64,000 nt of DNA, from contig JBCBOR010000002.1 of the NCBI GenBank assembly GCA_039821125.1, positions 62,001 to 126,000 of the forward strand, written 5' to 3'. The notes under the pieces were generated by a model. It was not told the DNA's origin. It searched no databases and worked only from the letters and a program-made list of their open reading frames with translations. Source of the DNA: Thermohalobaculum sp039821125 (GTDB taxonomy: Bacteria > Pseudomonadota > Alphaproteobacteria > Rhodobacterales > Rhodobacteraceae). Positions 9,148 through 17,819 of this stretch are shown here, one piece after another. Made by a program: the position numbers and the translations under genes. Position 1 is the first letter of the stretch. Every line of letters begins with the position of its first letter.

Positions 9148-10121
9148 CGCCGATCCGCGCAGTCGCAGTCGGCTGCGGCCACTATTTGCCCGAACGCGTG
9201 ATCACAAATGACGAGCTGTCCGAGAAACTCGACACCTCGGATGAGTGGATCATGGCCCGGACCGGTATCCGACAGCGGCATATCGCGGCCGAAGGGCAGC
9301 TGACCTCCGATCTCGCCCTGCGCGCGGCAGATGCTGCGCTCTCGAACGCGGGGCTTTCGGCAGGAGATCTCGATGCGGTGATCATCGCGACGGCCACGCC
9401 GGACCAGACGTTTCCCTCGACAGCGACACGGGTGCAGCACGGTCTGGGGATCAGCCGAGGTTTCGCCTTCGACATGCAGGCCGTGTGCGCGGGGTTCATC
9501 TATGCCCTTGCAAATGCAAACGGGTTGATCCTGGCGGGGATGGCCGAACGTGTGCTGGTGATCGGGGCGGAGACATTCTCCCGCATCCTCGATTGGGAAG
9601 ACCGCTCGACCTGCGTGCTGTTCGGCGATGGCGCCGGCGCTGTGATTCTCGAGCGCGGCGAAAGTACGGGAACGCCGCAAGATCGGGGCATTCTGGGCAC
9701 ATGCCTGCACTCCGACGGGTCGCTCAACCACATCCTCTATGTGGATGGCGGACCATCGGACACGCAAAACGCCGGGTTCCTCCGCATGGAAGGGCGCGAG
9801 GTGTTCAAGCACGCCGTCGTCAAACTGGCAGCGGTGGCGGACGAGGTGATGGAGAAGGTCGGCATCGCATCCGATGAGATCGACTGGATCGTTCCGCATC
9901 AGGCCAATCTCAGGATCATCGACAGCACGGCGAAGAAAGCCGGGATCTCGATGGAAAAGGTCATTGTGACGGTCGACAAGCACGGAAACACCTCGGCTGC
10001 GTCCATTCCGCTGGCGCTTTCGGCGGGTCTGGCCGATGGCAGAATCGGTCGCGGCGATCTGCTTTTGATGGAAGCGCTGGGCGGCGGATTGACCTGGGGA
10101 TCGGCACTGCTGCGCTGGTAG
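9144..10121 (+). CDS. fabH: 3-oxoacyl-ACP synthase III (FabH)
   Basis: Initiates type II fatty acid synthesis by condensing acetyl-CoA with malonyl-ACP. The 325-residue length is normal. The catalytic triad is visible: Cys115 in AVCAGFIYA, His252 in VPHQANLRI and Asn282 in HGNTSAAS. It is coupled to plsX by a four-base overlap and followed by ihfA after a 131-base gap that contains a promoter candidate. Confidence 0.96.
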   Translation: MTPIRAVAVGCGHYLPERVITNDELSEKLDTSDEWIMARTGIRQRHIAAEGQLTSDLALRAADAALSNAGLSAGDLDAVIIATATPDQTFPSTATRVQHGLGISRGFAFDMQAVCAGFIYALANANGLILAGMAERVLVIGAETFSRILDWEDRSTCVLFGDGAGAVILERGESTGTPQDRGILGTCLHSDGSLNHILYVDGGPSDTQNAGFLRMEGREVFKHAVVKLAAVADEVMEKVGIASDEIDWIVPHQANLRIIDSTAKKAGISMEKVIVTVDKHGNTSAASIPLALSAGLADGRIGRGDLLLMEALGGGLTWGSALLRW

Positions 10122-10173
10122 CGGCCAAATCACATAGATTGTGACTTTTATTAGTTGCTGCAAGTCATTGAAG

Positions 10174-10203
10174 TTGACTCGTTTTCCTCCTGTCCACTAC
10201 TCT
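10174..10203 (+). promoter_or_regulatory. Candidate promoter of ihfA
   Basis: TTGACT (10174-10179) resembles a sigma-70 -35 box, and TACTCT (10198-10203) is a weak -10 at 18-base spacing. It lies 50 bases before the ihfA start. A perfect short inverted repeat TCACA-N5-TGTGA is found just upstream at 10130-10144 and could be an operator. Both are pattern matches only. Confidence 0.35.
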
Positions 10204-10252
10204 CGGACTACTGGTGTTATTGGTGACGAGAGCGCGGGAGGGGATCTGCGAT

Positions 10253-10555
10253 ATGGCCGGAAACACTCTGACAAGGTCGGATCTGAGCGAAGCGCTCTAC
10301 CGTGAAATCGGGCTGTCGCGGAACGAATCGTCCGAGATGGTGGAAACGATTCTCGAGCGAATCTCCTCTGCACTGGTCGATGGTGAGACCGTAAAGATCT
10401 CGTCTTTCGGAACCTTTGCCGTGCGCGAAAAAGGGGCACGGATGGGTCGAAATCCGAAAACCGGCGAGGAGGTCCCGATCGATCCGCGCCGTGTTCTGGT
10501 GTTTCGCCCCTCGCATATCCTCAAAGAGCGCGTGAATTCGGGTAACAAGACATGA
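10253..10555 (+). CDS. ihfA: Integration host factor subunit alpha
   Basis: A 100-residue DNA-bending protein of the HU/IHF family that works as a heterodimer with IhfB. The C-terminal arm shows the family signature GRNPKTGEEVPI, with the intercalating proline at the tip of the beta-ribbon, and the core FGTFAVREKGAR. The ATG at 10253 gives the standard MAGNTLTRSDL start and has GGGAGGGG upstream; in-frame starts from 10214 would add a non-family extension. It overlaps the merR-type gene by four bases. Confidence 0.95.
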   Translation: MAGNTLTRSDLSEALYREIGLSRNESSEMVETILERISSALVDGETVKISSFGTFAVREKGARMGRNPKTGEEVPIDPRRVLVFRPSHILKERVNSGNKT

Positions 10556-11073
10556 CGTCCACCGCAGACAATGCGAACGCCAAATCGCCGGACGCGTTCC
10601 GGACGATCAGCGAGGTCTCTGAGCAGCTCGATCTGCCTCAGCACGTTCTGCGCTTTTGGGAGACCCGGTTCACGCAGGTCAAACCCATGAAGCGTGGTGG
10701 CGGGCGGCGTCTGTATCGTCCTGATCACATCGCTTTGCTGCGCGGGATCAAGGCCCTGCTCTATGATGACGGGATGACCATCAAGGGCGTTCAGAAGATG
10801 CTGCGCGAAAAGGGCTCGAAGACCGTGATCGCCCGCGGCAAGGCTGATGCGAGCCTGTCGCTTGAGGTGAACGAGACCGCGACGCCTCAGGACGGCATGC
10901 TGCCGCTGGATCTGCCGGAAGACACCGTGGAACGTCTCGCGGCGTTGAAAAGCCGTGTCTCATCCGGACGCAAGGGTGCGGCGACCGAAGATGCCGAACT
11001 TAACGCCGAAAAGATCCACAAATCGATCAATCGCCTGGAAAGCCTTCTTGAGCAGTTGGAAGAGCGATCCTGA
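10552..11073 (+). CDS. MerR family transcriptional regulator
   Basis: A 173-residue regulator with an N-terminal winged helix-turn-helix of the MerR type (TISEVSEQLDLPQHVLRFWE, then RRLYRPDHIALL), followed by a variable linker. A short coiled-coil tail (KIHKSINRLESLLEQLEE) probably mediates dimerisation. No metal-binding cysteine cluster is visible, so it is not a metal sensor of the classical kind. It is translationally coupled to ihfA (ATGA overlap), a pairing conserved in alphaproteobacteria. Its targets are unknown. Confidence 0.9.
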   Translation: MTSTADNANAKSPDAFRTISEVSEQLDLPQHVLRFWETRFTQVKPMKRGGGRRLYRPDHIALLRGIKALLYDDGMTIKGVQKMLREKGSKTVIARGKADASLSLEVNETATPQDGMLPLDLPEDTVERLAALKSRVSSGRKGAATEDAELNAEKIHKSINRLESLLEQLEERS

Positions 11074-11171
11074 TCCTGCCGGCACGGGCATGCCCCCGCG
11101 TCTGATCGACCGGCAAGCCACGAATTGGCATTGCACCCGAAGACCTGCCGGGTATATGAAGCCGGTCTGCA

Positions 11172-11248
11172 CGGGCCATGGCGCAGTCTGGTAGCGCGTC
11201 CGTCTGGGGGACGGAAGGTCGCAGGTTCAAGTCCTGCTGGCCCGACCA
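11172..11248 (+). tRNA. tRNA-Pro (anticodon GGG)
   Basis: A 77-base cloverleaf with a seven-pair acceptor stem CGGGCCA/TGGCCCG, D-arm GCGC-AGTCTGGTA-GCGC, anticodon stem TCCGT/ACGGA and loop CTGGGGG with anticodon GGG. The T-arm is GCAGG-TTCAAGT-CCTGC, and the CCA end is encoded in the DNA. It reads proline CCC and CCU codons. A hairpin follows five bases later. Confidence 0.96.
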
Positions 11249-11252
11249 ATAC

Positions 11253-11281
11253 GGGACGTCAGCGCACAGCGCTGGCGTCCC
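11253..11281 (+). terminator. Terminator-like hairpin after tRNA-Pro
   Basis: GGGACGTCAGCGC pairs with GCGCTGGCGTCCC (13 pairs, one of them G-T) around the loop ACA, followed by GCGCGTTTCGG. The U-tract is poor, but position directly after the tRNA suggests a transcription end or RNA stability element. Confidence 0.65.
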
Positions 11282-11309
11282 GCGCGTTTCGGCGTCCGGA
11301 GGATAGCCC

Positions 11310-12395
11310 ATGACATCCGGTGTGCTGCCCTCCCAAACCCTGCGAGCGATGATCGACAGCGGCGAAATCACCGCCACGCCAGATGTAATTCCAGCACAGA
11401 TCCAGCCGGCCAGCCTCGACCTCAGGCTTGGGCGGCGGGCCTGGCGGGTGCGCGCGAGTTTTCTGGCCGGGCGTGCCCAGTCGGTCGACGAACGGCTGTC
11501 CGATTTCGCGATGCACGAGATCGATCTCGAAGGCGGCGCCGTGCTGGAGACCGGGTGTGTCTATGTGGTCGAACTGATGGAGCGTCTCGCCCTGCCCGAC
11601 GACATATCCGCCTCGGCCAACGCGAAGAGCTCAACCGGGCGGCTCGATCTCTTCACACGGCTGATCACCGATCACAGCATTGAATTCGACCGGGTCGATG
11701 CAGGGTATGCCGGGCCGTTGTATGCCGAGATCAGCCCGCGCACGTTCTCGGCGCTGGTGCGGCCCGGGGCGCGCCTCAATCAGATACGGTTCTCTCGCAA
11801 CAATGCCGCGATCGAGGATGCGGATCTGCGCGCTCTGCACGCAACGGATCCCCTGGTGAATGGCGAGCCGCTGATCGATGGCGGGCTCGGCTTTTCCGTC
11901 GATCTGACCCCGCGCGGGCCGGACGGTATCGTTGGCTGGCGCGCACGGCGCCATGCCGGGCTGATCGATCTCGACCGGATCGACGCCTATATCGCCGATG
12001 AGTTCTGGGAGCCGGTGACGCCTCGGTCCTTTGGTGGGATCATCCTCGATCCCGGTGCGTTCTACATTCTCGTCAGCCGCGAGGAGGTCAGCGTGCCCCC
12101 TGCAACGGCGGCGGAAATGGTGCCGTACATGGCGATTGCAGGTGAATTCCGAGTGCACTACGCGGGCTTCTTCGACCCAGGGTTCGGGCACCCGTCGACT
12201 GGCGGCAGCGGCTCGCGCGGCGTTCTGGAAGTCCGCTGCCACGAGGCTCCGTTCGCGCTCGAGCACGGTCAGATGGTCGGGCGCCTCGTCTATGAGCGGA
12301 TGGCAGAAATTCCGGACGTTCTCTATGGCCGCGACATCGGCTCGAACTACCAGGGTCAGGCGCTGAAGCTGTCAAAGCACTTCAAGGCGCCCTGA
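11310..12395 (+). CDS. dcd: 2'-deoxycytidine 5'-triphosphate deaminase (double-length type)
   Basis: A 361-residue member of the alphaproteobacterial dCTP deaminase family, about twice the length of ordinary Dcd (about 190 residues). It converts dCTP to dUTP for thymidylate synthesis. The trimeric dUTPase-fold motif SANAKSSTGRLDLFTR is seen at about residues 105-120. The N-terminal part (LPSQTLRAMIDSGEI, PASLDLRLG) and a second similar half (GIILDPGAFYILVSREEV) suggest an internal duplication of the fold. It follows tRNA-Pro and is convergent with scpB. Confidence 0.9.
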   Translation: MTSGVLPSQTLRAMIDSGEITATPDVIPAQIQPASLDLRLGRRAWRVRASFLAGRAQSVDERLSDFAMHEIDLEGGAVLETGCVYVVELMERLALPDDISASANAKSSTGRLDLFTRLITDHSIEFDRVDAGYAGPLYAEISPRTFSALVRPGARLNQIRFSRNNAAIEDADLRALHATDPLVNGEPLIDGGLGFSVDLTPRGPDGIVGWRARRHAGLIDLDRIDAYIADEFWEPVTPRSFGGIILDPGAFYILVSREEVSVPPATAAEMVPYMAIAGEFRVHYAGFFDPGFGHPSTGGSGSRGVLEVRCHEAPFALEHGQMVGRLVYERMAEIPDVLYGRDIGSNYQGQALKLSKHFKAP

Positions 12396-12404
12396 CAACC
12401 GCGA

Positions 12405-13088
12405 TCAGGGCGATGGCGGCGGGCCACCTTCCCCTTCGAACATGTCTTCGGTCGCCTCGTCTTCGGGCGTCTCCTCGTCGTCATCCAGTGACAAATACGC
12501 AGCGACAGGCGGCCTGCTGTCGAGCAGTCCGGCAGCACGCAACTCCTTGATCCCGGGAAGATCCCGCGCCGTCTCCAACCCGAAATGGTCAAGGAATGCA
12601 TGTGTGGTCACGAAGGTTACGGGCCTGCCGGGGGTTTCACGCCGACGGCCCAGTTTGATCCAGTCGAGCTCCAGCAGCAGGTCCAGCGTTCCCCGCGAAA
12701 CCGAGACGCCGCGTATCTCCTCGATCTCCGCGCGCGTCGCCGGCTGATGATAGGCAATAATTGCAAGGGTCTCGATCGCGGCACGGCTGAGCTTGCGCGT
12801 CTCCTGTGCTTCCCGCCGCATCAGGAATCCCAGATCAGGCGCGGTGCGAAACGCCCAGGCCGGTCCGATCCGCACGAGGTTGACCCCCCTGCCCTCATAC
12901 CGCTTGCGCACGCTCTCGATCGCTGCCGACGCATCCGAGCCATGCGGCAACCGGTCCTCGATTTGCGGGCGGGTCAACGGCTCGGCGCTGGCGAACAGGA
13001 TCGCCTCGACCATGCGCTCAAGCTCCGGCAGCGGCGGCGCATCGAACAGAACATCCGCGCCGGTGGCGCCGGTGTCCTCTTCGCTCAT
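12405..13088 (-). CDS. scpB: Segregation and condensation protein B
   Basis: A 227-residue kleisin-associated protein of the SMC-ScpAB condensin complex that compacts and segregates the chromosome. Two winged-helix domains are expected and recognised from MVEAILFASAEPLTRPQIE, TLAIIAYHQPATRAEIEEIR and ALLxTTHAFLDHFGL-type segments. The acidic C-terminal tail (DDDEETPEDEATEDMFEG) is family typical. It overlaps the end of scpA by four bases, so the two are coupled. Confidence 0.93.
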   Translation of the reverse strand: MSEEDTGATGADVLFDAPPLPELERMVEAILFASAEPLTRPQIEDRLPHGSDASAAIESVRKRYEGRGVNLVRIGPAWAFRTAPDLGFLMRREAQETRKLSRAAIETLAIIAYHQPATRAEIEEIRGVSVSRGTLDLLLELDWIKLGRRRETPGRPVTFVTTHAFLDHFGLETARDLPGIKELRAAGLLDSRPPVAAYLSLDDDEETPEDEATEDMFEGEGGPPPSP

Positions 13089-13903
13089 GCGGGCACCTTG
13101 GCGTGCTCGCGCTGGCGCAGATAGATCGGCGCGAAGACGCTGTCCTGTTTCAGCTCGATTTCGCCGCGCTTTGCCATCTCAAGTGCCGCGACAAAGGTAC
13201 TGGCGATGGCCGAGCGGCGCTTTTGCGGCTCGAGCGCCCAGCCCTCAGGCAAGTAGGACACAAGCTTGCCCCAGTCCGGGATCGATCCGACGAGCGATTT
13301 CAACCGCTCGAGCGCCAGTTCGACCGAGCACACCTCACGCGGATCGACATTCAGCGGCTTGTACTCGTCGCGTGTCTTGACGCTGGCATAGGCTTTGAGC
13401 AGATCTGAGAGCGAGGCTGACCATGTCGTCTGGCGCCGCACCGTGACCATCTCGGTCATACCGCGCTTGAAGAAGTCGCGGCCAAGCTGGTCCCGTCCCA
13501 TCAACTGCGCAGCAGCCCGGCGCATCGCCTCCAACCGTTCAAGCTGGAACGCGAGATGCGCGGCCATATCCTCGCCGCTCTCGCCCTCATCATCCTCGGA
13601 CTTGGGCAGCAGCAGGCGCGACTTGAGATAGGCGAGCCACGCCGCCATCACGAGATAGTCGGCGGCCAGTTCGATCCGAAGCGTGCGCGCCTGCTCGACA
13701 AAGCCGAGATACTGCTCGGCCAGATCGAGTATCGAGATCTTCGCAAGATCGACCTTCTGTGTGCGCGCCAGGGTCAACAGCAAATCCAGAGGGCCTTCGA
13801 ACCCGTCAACCGCCACCTGCATGGATTCCGCTTCGATCGCAGCGAGATCCCGCGGCGGGGTGTCAAACGGCTCAGTCTCGGTCAGCTCGAGCGTCTCAGC
13901 CAT
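13085..13903 (-). CDS. scpA: Segregation and condensation protein A
   Basis: The kleisin subunit of the SMC-ScpAB complex, 272 residues. The signature near the N-terminus (VDGFEGPLDLLLTLARTQ) is the SMC head-binding helix region; the C-terminus is a winged helix (VSYLPEGWAL, ISTFVAALEMAKRGEIEL-like). The ATG at 13903 is chosen; a GTG two codons earlier is possible. The start overlaps the end of nagZ by eight bases, so the order nagZ-scpA-scpB is a tight unit, as in other Rhodobacterales. Confidence 0.94.
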   Translation of the reverse strand: MAETLELTETEPFDTPPRDLAAIEAESMQVAVDGFEGPLDLLLTLARTQKVDLAKISILDLAEQYLGFVEQARTLRIELAADYLVMAAWLAYLKSRLLLPKSEDDEGESGEDMAAHLAFQLERLEAMRRAAAQLMGRDQLGRDFFKRGMTEMVTVRRQTTWSASLSDLLKAYASVKTRDEYKPLNVDPREVCSVELALERLKSLVGSIPDWGKLVSYLPEGWALEPQKRRSAIASTFVAALEMAKRGEIELKQDSVFAPIYLRQREHAKVPA

Positions 13904-14903
13904 GCACACGTTCCCCAGTCAGATCTTCGTACCGCCGTTCGGCATCCTTGATATCGATATCGGCCGGGGCCAGACGCGCTGCCAGCGCAGCATCAGCGCG
14001 GGCCACAGCGCGCCCGGAAAGCTCAGGCACCGCAGCGGCAATTGCCTCCATCTCGGCCATCTCCCCATTGCAGTGCAGGATCATGTCACACCCTGCGCTC
14101 AGCGAGCCGGTCACCCGCCCGGCCATGTCGCCCTGAAGCGCTTTCATGGACAGATCATCCGTCATCAAAAGACCATCAAACCCGATCTCGTCGCGTATCA
14201 TCGCAATCACCGTGGGCGAAAGCGTGGCACAGGCATCAGGGTCCACCGCCTCGAACACGACATGGGCTGTCATCCCAAGCGCTTGATCCGACACTGCAGC
14301 GAAGGCCGCGAAATCGGTGCGTCGCAAATCCGCGAGCGGCGTATCAACGCGCGGCAGCTCGTGGTGCGAGTCGACCATCGCCCGGCCATGGCCCGGGATG
14401 TGCTTGATGACCGGGAGCACACCGCCAGAGAGCAGCGCCTCGCAGATCGCCCGCCCCCGGCGCGCTACATCCTCGGCCGCATTGCCAAGCGCGCGCGCGC
14501 CGATGATGTCGTGTCCCGAGGGCACCGGCACGTCCAGCAAGGGCGCGCAGTTGACGTCGATGCCGACATGGCGAAGCTCGTCGGCGATGATCCGATAGCG
14601 CAGCCGCGCAGCCTCGAGCGCCGTGGCCTCATCTGCTCCGTCAAACAGCGACAGCACAGGCTCCCACCGGCGCCAGTGTGGCGGGCCCATGCGGGCAACA
14701 CGCCCGCCCTCCTGGTCAATCAGGATCGGCGCATTTCGGCCCACAGTGTCCCGCAGATCCGATGTAAGCCGCCGCACCTGCTCGGGATTTTCAATGTTCC
14801 GCGTAAAGACAATGAAGCCCCAGGGATCCGCCTCACGGAAGAACGCAGCTTCTGTTGGCGTCACCACGTGGCCCGCAAGGCCAAAGATCATCGAACGCGG
14901 CAT
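13896..14903 (-). CDS. nagZ: Beta-N-acetylhexosaminidase (NagZ)
   Basis: Glycoside hydrolase family 3 enzyme of 335 residues that removes GlcNAc from anhydromuropeptides in the cytoplasm during cell wall recycling. The family motif KHIPGHG is at 167-173, followed by the acid/base loop Asp178-Ser-His180; the nucleophile region LMTDDLSMKAL lies further on. No signal peptide is visible. It sits between the SPOR-domain gene and scpA with a three-base gap upstream, matching a conserved argS-SPOR-nagZ-scpA-scpB string. Confidence 0.94.
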   Translation of the reverse strand: MPRSMIFGLAGHVVTPTEAAFFREADPWGFIVFTRNIENPEQVRRLTSDLRDTVGRNAPILIDQEGGRVARMGPPHWRRWEPVLSLFDGADEATALEAARLRYRIIADELRHVGIDVNCAPLLDVPVPSGHDIIGARALGNAAEDVARRGRAICEALLSGGVLPVIKHIPGHGRAMVDSHHELPRVDTPLADLRRTDFAAFAAVSDQALGMTAHVVFEAVDPDACATLSPTVIAMIRDEIGFDGLLMTDDLSMKALQGDMAGRVTGSLSAGCDMILHCNGEMAEMEAIAAAVPELSGRAVARADAALAARLAPADIDIKDAERRYEDLTGERVHG

Positions 14904-14906
14904 CCG

Positions 14907-15989
14907 TCAGCCGTTCCGCGCCACAATGCAGTCCTGGCCGCGGGCTTTCAGCGCTTCGCAGACCGCGCGAGCCTCGGATGTATCCTTGAACGGACCGACC
15001 CGCAGGCGGTAGAACGTCGTCCCGCCCGAAATCGTTTGTTGCACGGCCAGCGCCCGATCCCTCAGGACATCGGAGTTAGCGTTATAGATCCGACGCCATT
15101 GTTGCCGGATTGCGCTCTCGTCCGGATCAGCGGCAAGTTGCACCTGAACGCGCGAGTTCGCAGCACGCGATGCAAGATTGGTGACGGACTGTGCGGCCTC
15201 CTGCTTGGCTTCTTCGACACGGGCAAGCAGATTGCGCGGACGTTGCGGCGCCGCCGGGCTGATCGCGGGCGCGAAGGCCGTGCCGGTCAGAACCGGCGCG
15301 GGATCATCCTCAACAGCCGTGTCAGTATCAGATTGCGCCTCTGGCTCTGCAGGCTCACTTGTGGTCAGCGCCGCGTCTTCAAGGGACGGGGCCTGTGACA
15401 CCGCGGGCGTCTGCGGATTGGAGTCGCTCTCGGACAGGACTGCAATCACCTGCCGGTCAATCTCCGCCTGCAAAGCGTCCGAAGACGCATCGGGCTGCGC
15501 GCTGATGTCAGGCGCTGTCGCATCGCCGGTGGATGGCACAGCGGGTTGCACGATCTCGGCGGTCTGCTCGGGTTCAGCCACAGGCTGCACGTTTTGCTGA
15601 GCGGCCAAGTCCCCCATCGCAACGTCCTCGGGCCGCGGTTCGGGCGGCGCCGGTGCGATGACCGCAGAGGCGGACTGGATCGGCTCGCTCTCGGCGACCT
15701 GATAGCTGGTGATGTCCTGATGCGGGGTCTCGGTGCCGCCGGGATCTTCAGGCCGCACCTTCACCGGGTCCAGAGCCGCGCGGATGATCGGCACGTTCTG
15801 CGCATCCCGTACGCCAAGCCGGTAGAACCAGACACCAAGGGTCAGCAGCAGAGCAAGAGCGACAACCGCTCCCACGACTGTCGAAAGGACGCCTTTGATA
15901 CTCACGCTGCGCGACGGTTCTTCGACCGCCGTCTCGTTTTCTTCGATCGTGCTTTCCTGCATCGGATCCCAGCCTGTTTGTCCCCGCAT
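14907..15989 (-). CDS. SPOR-domain membrane protein
   Basis: A bitopic inner-membrane protein of about 360 residues: a short cytoplasmic tail, one membrane helix (VVGAVVALALLLTLGVWF), and a long Pro/Ala/Glu-rich periplasmic linker. The C-terminal SPOR domain is about 75 residues long (VQVQLAADPDES, then TTFYRLRVGPFKDTSEA). SPOR domains bind denuded glycan strands at the division septum. Start is uncertain: ATG at 15989 or 15962, or GTG at 16001. It lies between argS and nagZ in the same direction. Confidence 0.87.
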   Translation of the reverse strand: MRGQTGWDPMQESTIEENETAVEEPSRSVSIKGVLSTVVGAVVALALLLTLGVWFYRLGVRDAQNVPIIRAALDPVKVRPEDPGGTETPHQDITSYQVAESEPIQSASAVIAPAPPEPRPEDVAMGDLAAQQNVQPVAEPEQTAEIVQPAVPSTGDATAPDISAQPDASSDALQAEIDRQVIAVLSESDSNPQTPAVSQAPSLEDAALTTSEPAEPEAQSDTDTAVEDDPAPVLTGTAFAPAISPAAPQRPRNLLARVEEAKQEAAQSVTNLASRAANSRVQVQLAADPDESAIRQQWRRIYNANSDVLRDRALAVQQTISGGTTFYRLRVGPFKDTSEARAVCEALKARGQDCIVARNG

Positions 15990-16036
15990 GTCGCGGGTCA
16001 CACTCTGCCCAGCCCCCGATACGCACCTTGAGGTGT

Positions 16037-17791
16037 CTACATTTCGTTCATCGGAGACACGCCGAGAATACCAAGACCTGCCGAAATAACAACTCTGACG
16101 GCACGCACCAGAGCGAGTCGCGCCGCAGTGGCGGCCGCATCATCCTCCATGACAAACCGCAATGCGGGTTCGTCCTGACCGCGGTTCCACTGTGCATTGA
16201 ACGCGGAGGCGAGATCATAAAGATAGAATGTGATCCGGTGCGGTTCGTGATGGTGCGCGGCTGTCTCGACCAGGCGCGGCCACTCGGCAATCCGGCGCAT
16301 GATATCGCGCTCGCCGTAATCGCTCAGGAGAGAGAGATCGGCTCCGGCGAGCGCTTCATCGTCTGGCGCCACACCCTTTTCAGCCGCGCGGCGAAAGGCT
16401 GAATGGGTCCGCGCGTTTGCATACTGCACATACCAGACAGGGTTATCCTTGGACTGCTCGACGGCCTTGGAGAAGTCAAAGTCCAGCGGCGCATCGTTTT
16501 TCCGGGTCAGCATGGTGAAGCGCGTGACGTCCGCGCCGACCTCATCTAGAACATCACGAAGGGTGATGAACGTCCCGGCCCGTTTGGACATTTTGAACTC
16601 GGCACCATCCTTGAACAGCTTGACCAGCTGGCAGAGCTTGATCTCAAGCGGCACAGTGTCGCCGGACAGGGCGGCAACAGCGGCCTTCATCCGTTTGACA
16701 TAGCCACCATGGTCCGCGCCCAGAATATCGATCAGCAGGTCGAAGCCGCGATCCAGCTTGTCCTTGTGATAGGCTATGTCCGGCGCAAAGTACGTCCAGC
16801 CACCATCGGATTTCTTGATCGGCCGATCCACATCGTCGCCATAAGCGGTCGAGCGGAACAGGGTTTGCGGGCGCGGCTCCCAGTCCTCGGGTTTCTTGCC
16901 CTTGGGCGGCTCGAGCATACCGGTGTAGATCAGCTCGCGGCTCTCGAGGCTGTCCAACGCGTCATCGATAGGGCCGCGATTGCCCTCGGTCCGGTAGAGA
17001 GACTTCTCGCTGTAATAGTGGTCCATGTGGACGCCAAGCAGCGCGAGATCCTCGCGGATCAGGTCCATCATCGCCACAATCGCGATATCGCGCACCTGAG
17101 AAAGCCAGACCGATTCGTCGGCATCCATAAGCGTTGCGCCGAATTTGTCCTTCAGCGTCTCACCGATGGGAACGAGATAGTCGCCTGGGTAGAGACCATC
17201 CGCGATCTCGATTGCCTCGCCATTCGCCTCGCGGTACCGGAGATAGGCCGAACGGGCCAGCACATCGACCTGCGCGCCCCCATCGTTGATGTAGTACTCC
17301 CGGGTCACGTCCCATCCGGCGAAGTCGAGCAGCCCCGCCAACGCGTCGCCAAACACCGCGCCCCGGGTGTGCCCAACATGCAAAGGACCGGTCGGGTTGG
17401 CCGAGACGAACTCGACGTTCACCGTGCGCCCTGCCCCGGCGGTCGATCGACCAAAATCCGCGCCAGCCGCCAGCGCGGCGCGCACGACGCCCTCCCAGGC
17501 ATCCGACCCAAGACGCAGGTTGATGAACCCCGGGCCGGCGACGGTCGCCTCATTGATCCGGGCATCGCCGGACAGGTGCGCGACAATCGCCTCGGCCAGA
17601 TCGCGCGGCTTCATGCCCGCAGGCTTGGCCAGCACCATGGCTGCGTTGGTCGCCATGTCCCCATGAGCGGCATCGCGCGGCGGCTCGACCGTGATGTTGC
17701 CGGTCGCGAGACCATCCGGAAGCGTCCCGTCCGCCACGAGGCTGTCAACGGTGTTGAGAACGAGCGCTTTGATCTCGGCGAACAGGTTCAT
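16037..17791 (-). CDS. argS: Arginyl-tRNA synthetase
   Basis: Class I synthetase of 584 residues charging tRNA-Arg. The N-terminal Add-1 domain precedes the HIGH-type motif HVGH at 138-141 (SANPTGPLHVGHTRG). The KMSK loop is seen as KMSKRAG, and the all-helical anticodon-binding domain forms the last quarter. Length and motifs are normal. It follows dgt on the same strand with a 28-base gap. Confidence 0.96.
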   Translation of the reverse strand: MNLFAEIKALVLNTVDSLVADGTLPDGLATGNITVEPPRDAAHGDMATNAAMVLAKPAGMKPRDLAEAIVAHLSGDARINEATVAGPGFINLRLGSDAWEGVVRAALAAGADFGRSTAGAGRTVNVEFVSANPTGPLHVGHTRGAVFGDALAGLLDFAGWDVTREYYINDGGAQVDVLARSAYLRYREANGEAIEIADGLYPGDYLVPIGETLKDKFGATLMDADESVWLSQVRDIAIVAMMDLIREDLALLGVHMDHYYSEKSLYRTEGNRGPIDDALDSLESRELIYTGMLEPPKGKKPEDWEPRPQTLFRSTAYGDDVDRPIKKSDGGWTYFAPDIAYHKDKLDRGFDLLIDILGADHGGYVKRMKAAVAALSGDTVPLEIKLCQLVKLFKDGAEFKMSKRAGTFITLRDVLDEVGADVTRFTMLTRKNDAPLDFDFSKAVEQSKDNPVWYVQYANARTHSAFRRAAEKGVAPDDEALAGADLSLLSDYGERDIMRRIAEWPRLVETAAHHHEPHRITFYLYDLASAFNAQWNRGQDEPALRFVMEDDAAATAARLALVRAVRVVISAGLGILGVSPMNEM

Positions 17792-17819
17792 GGCAGGCTT
17801 TCCAAGTCTCAGTGGCGCT

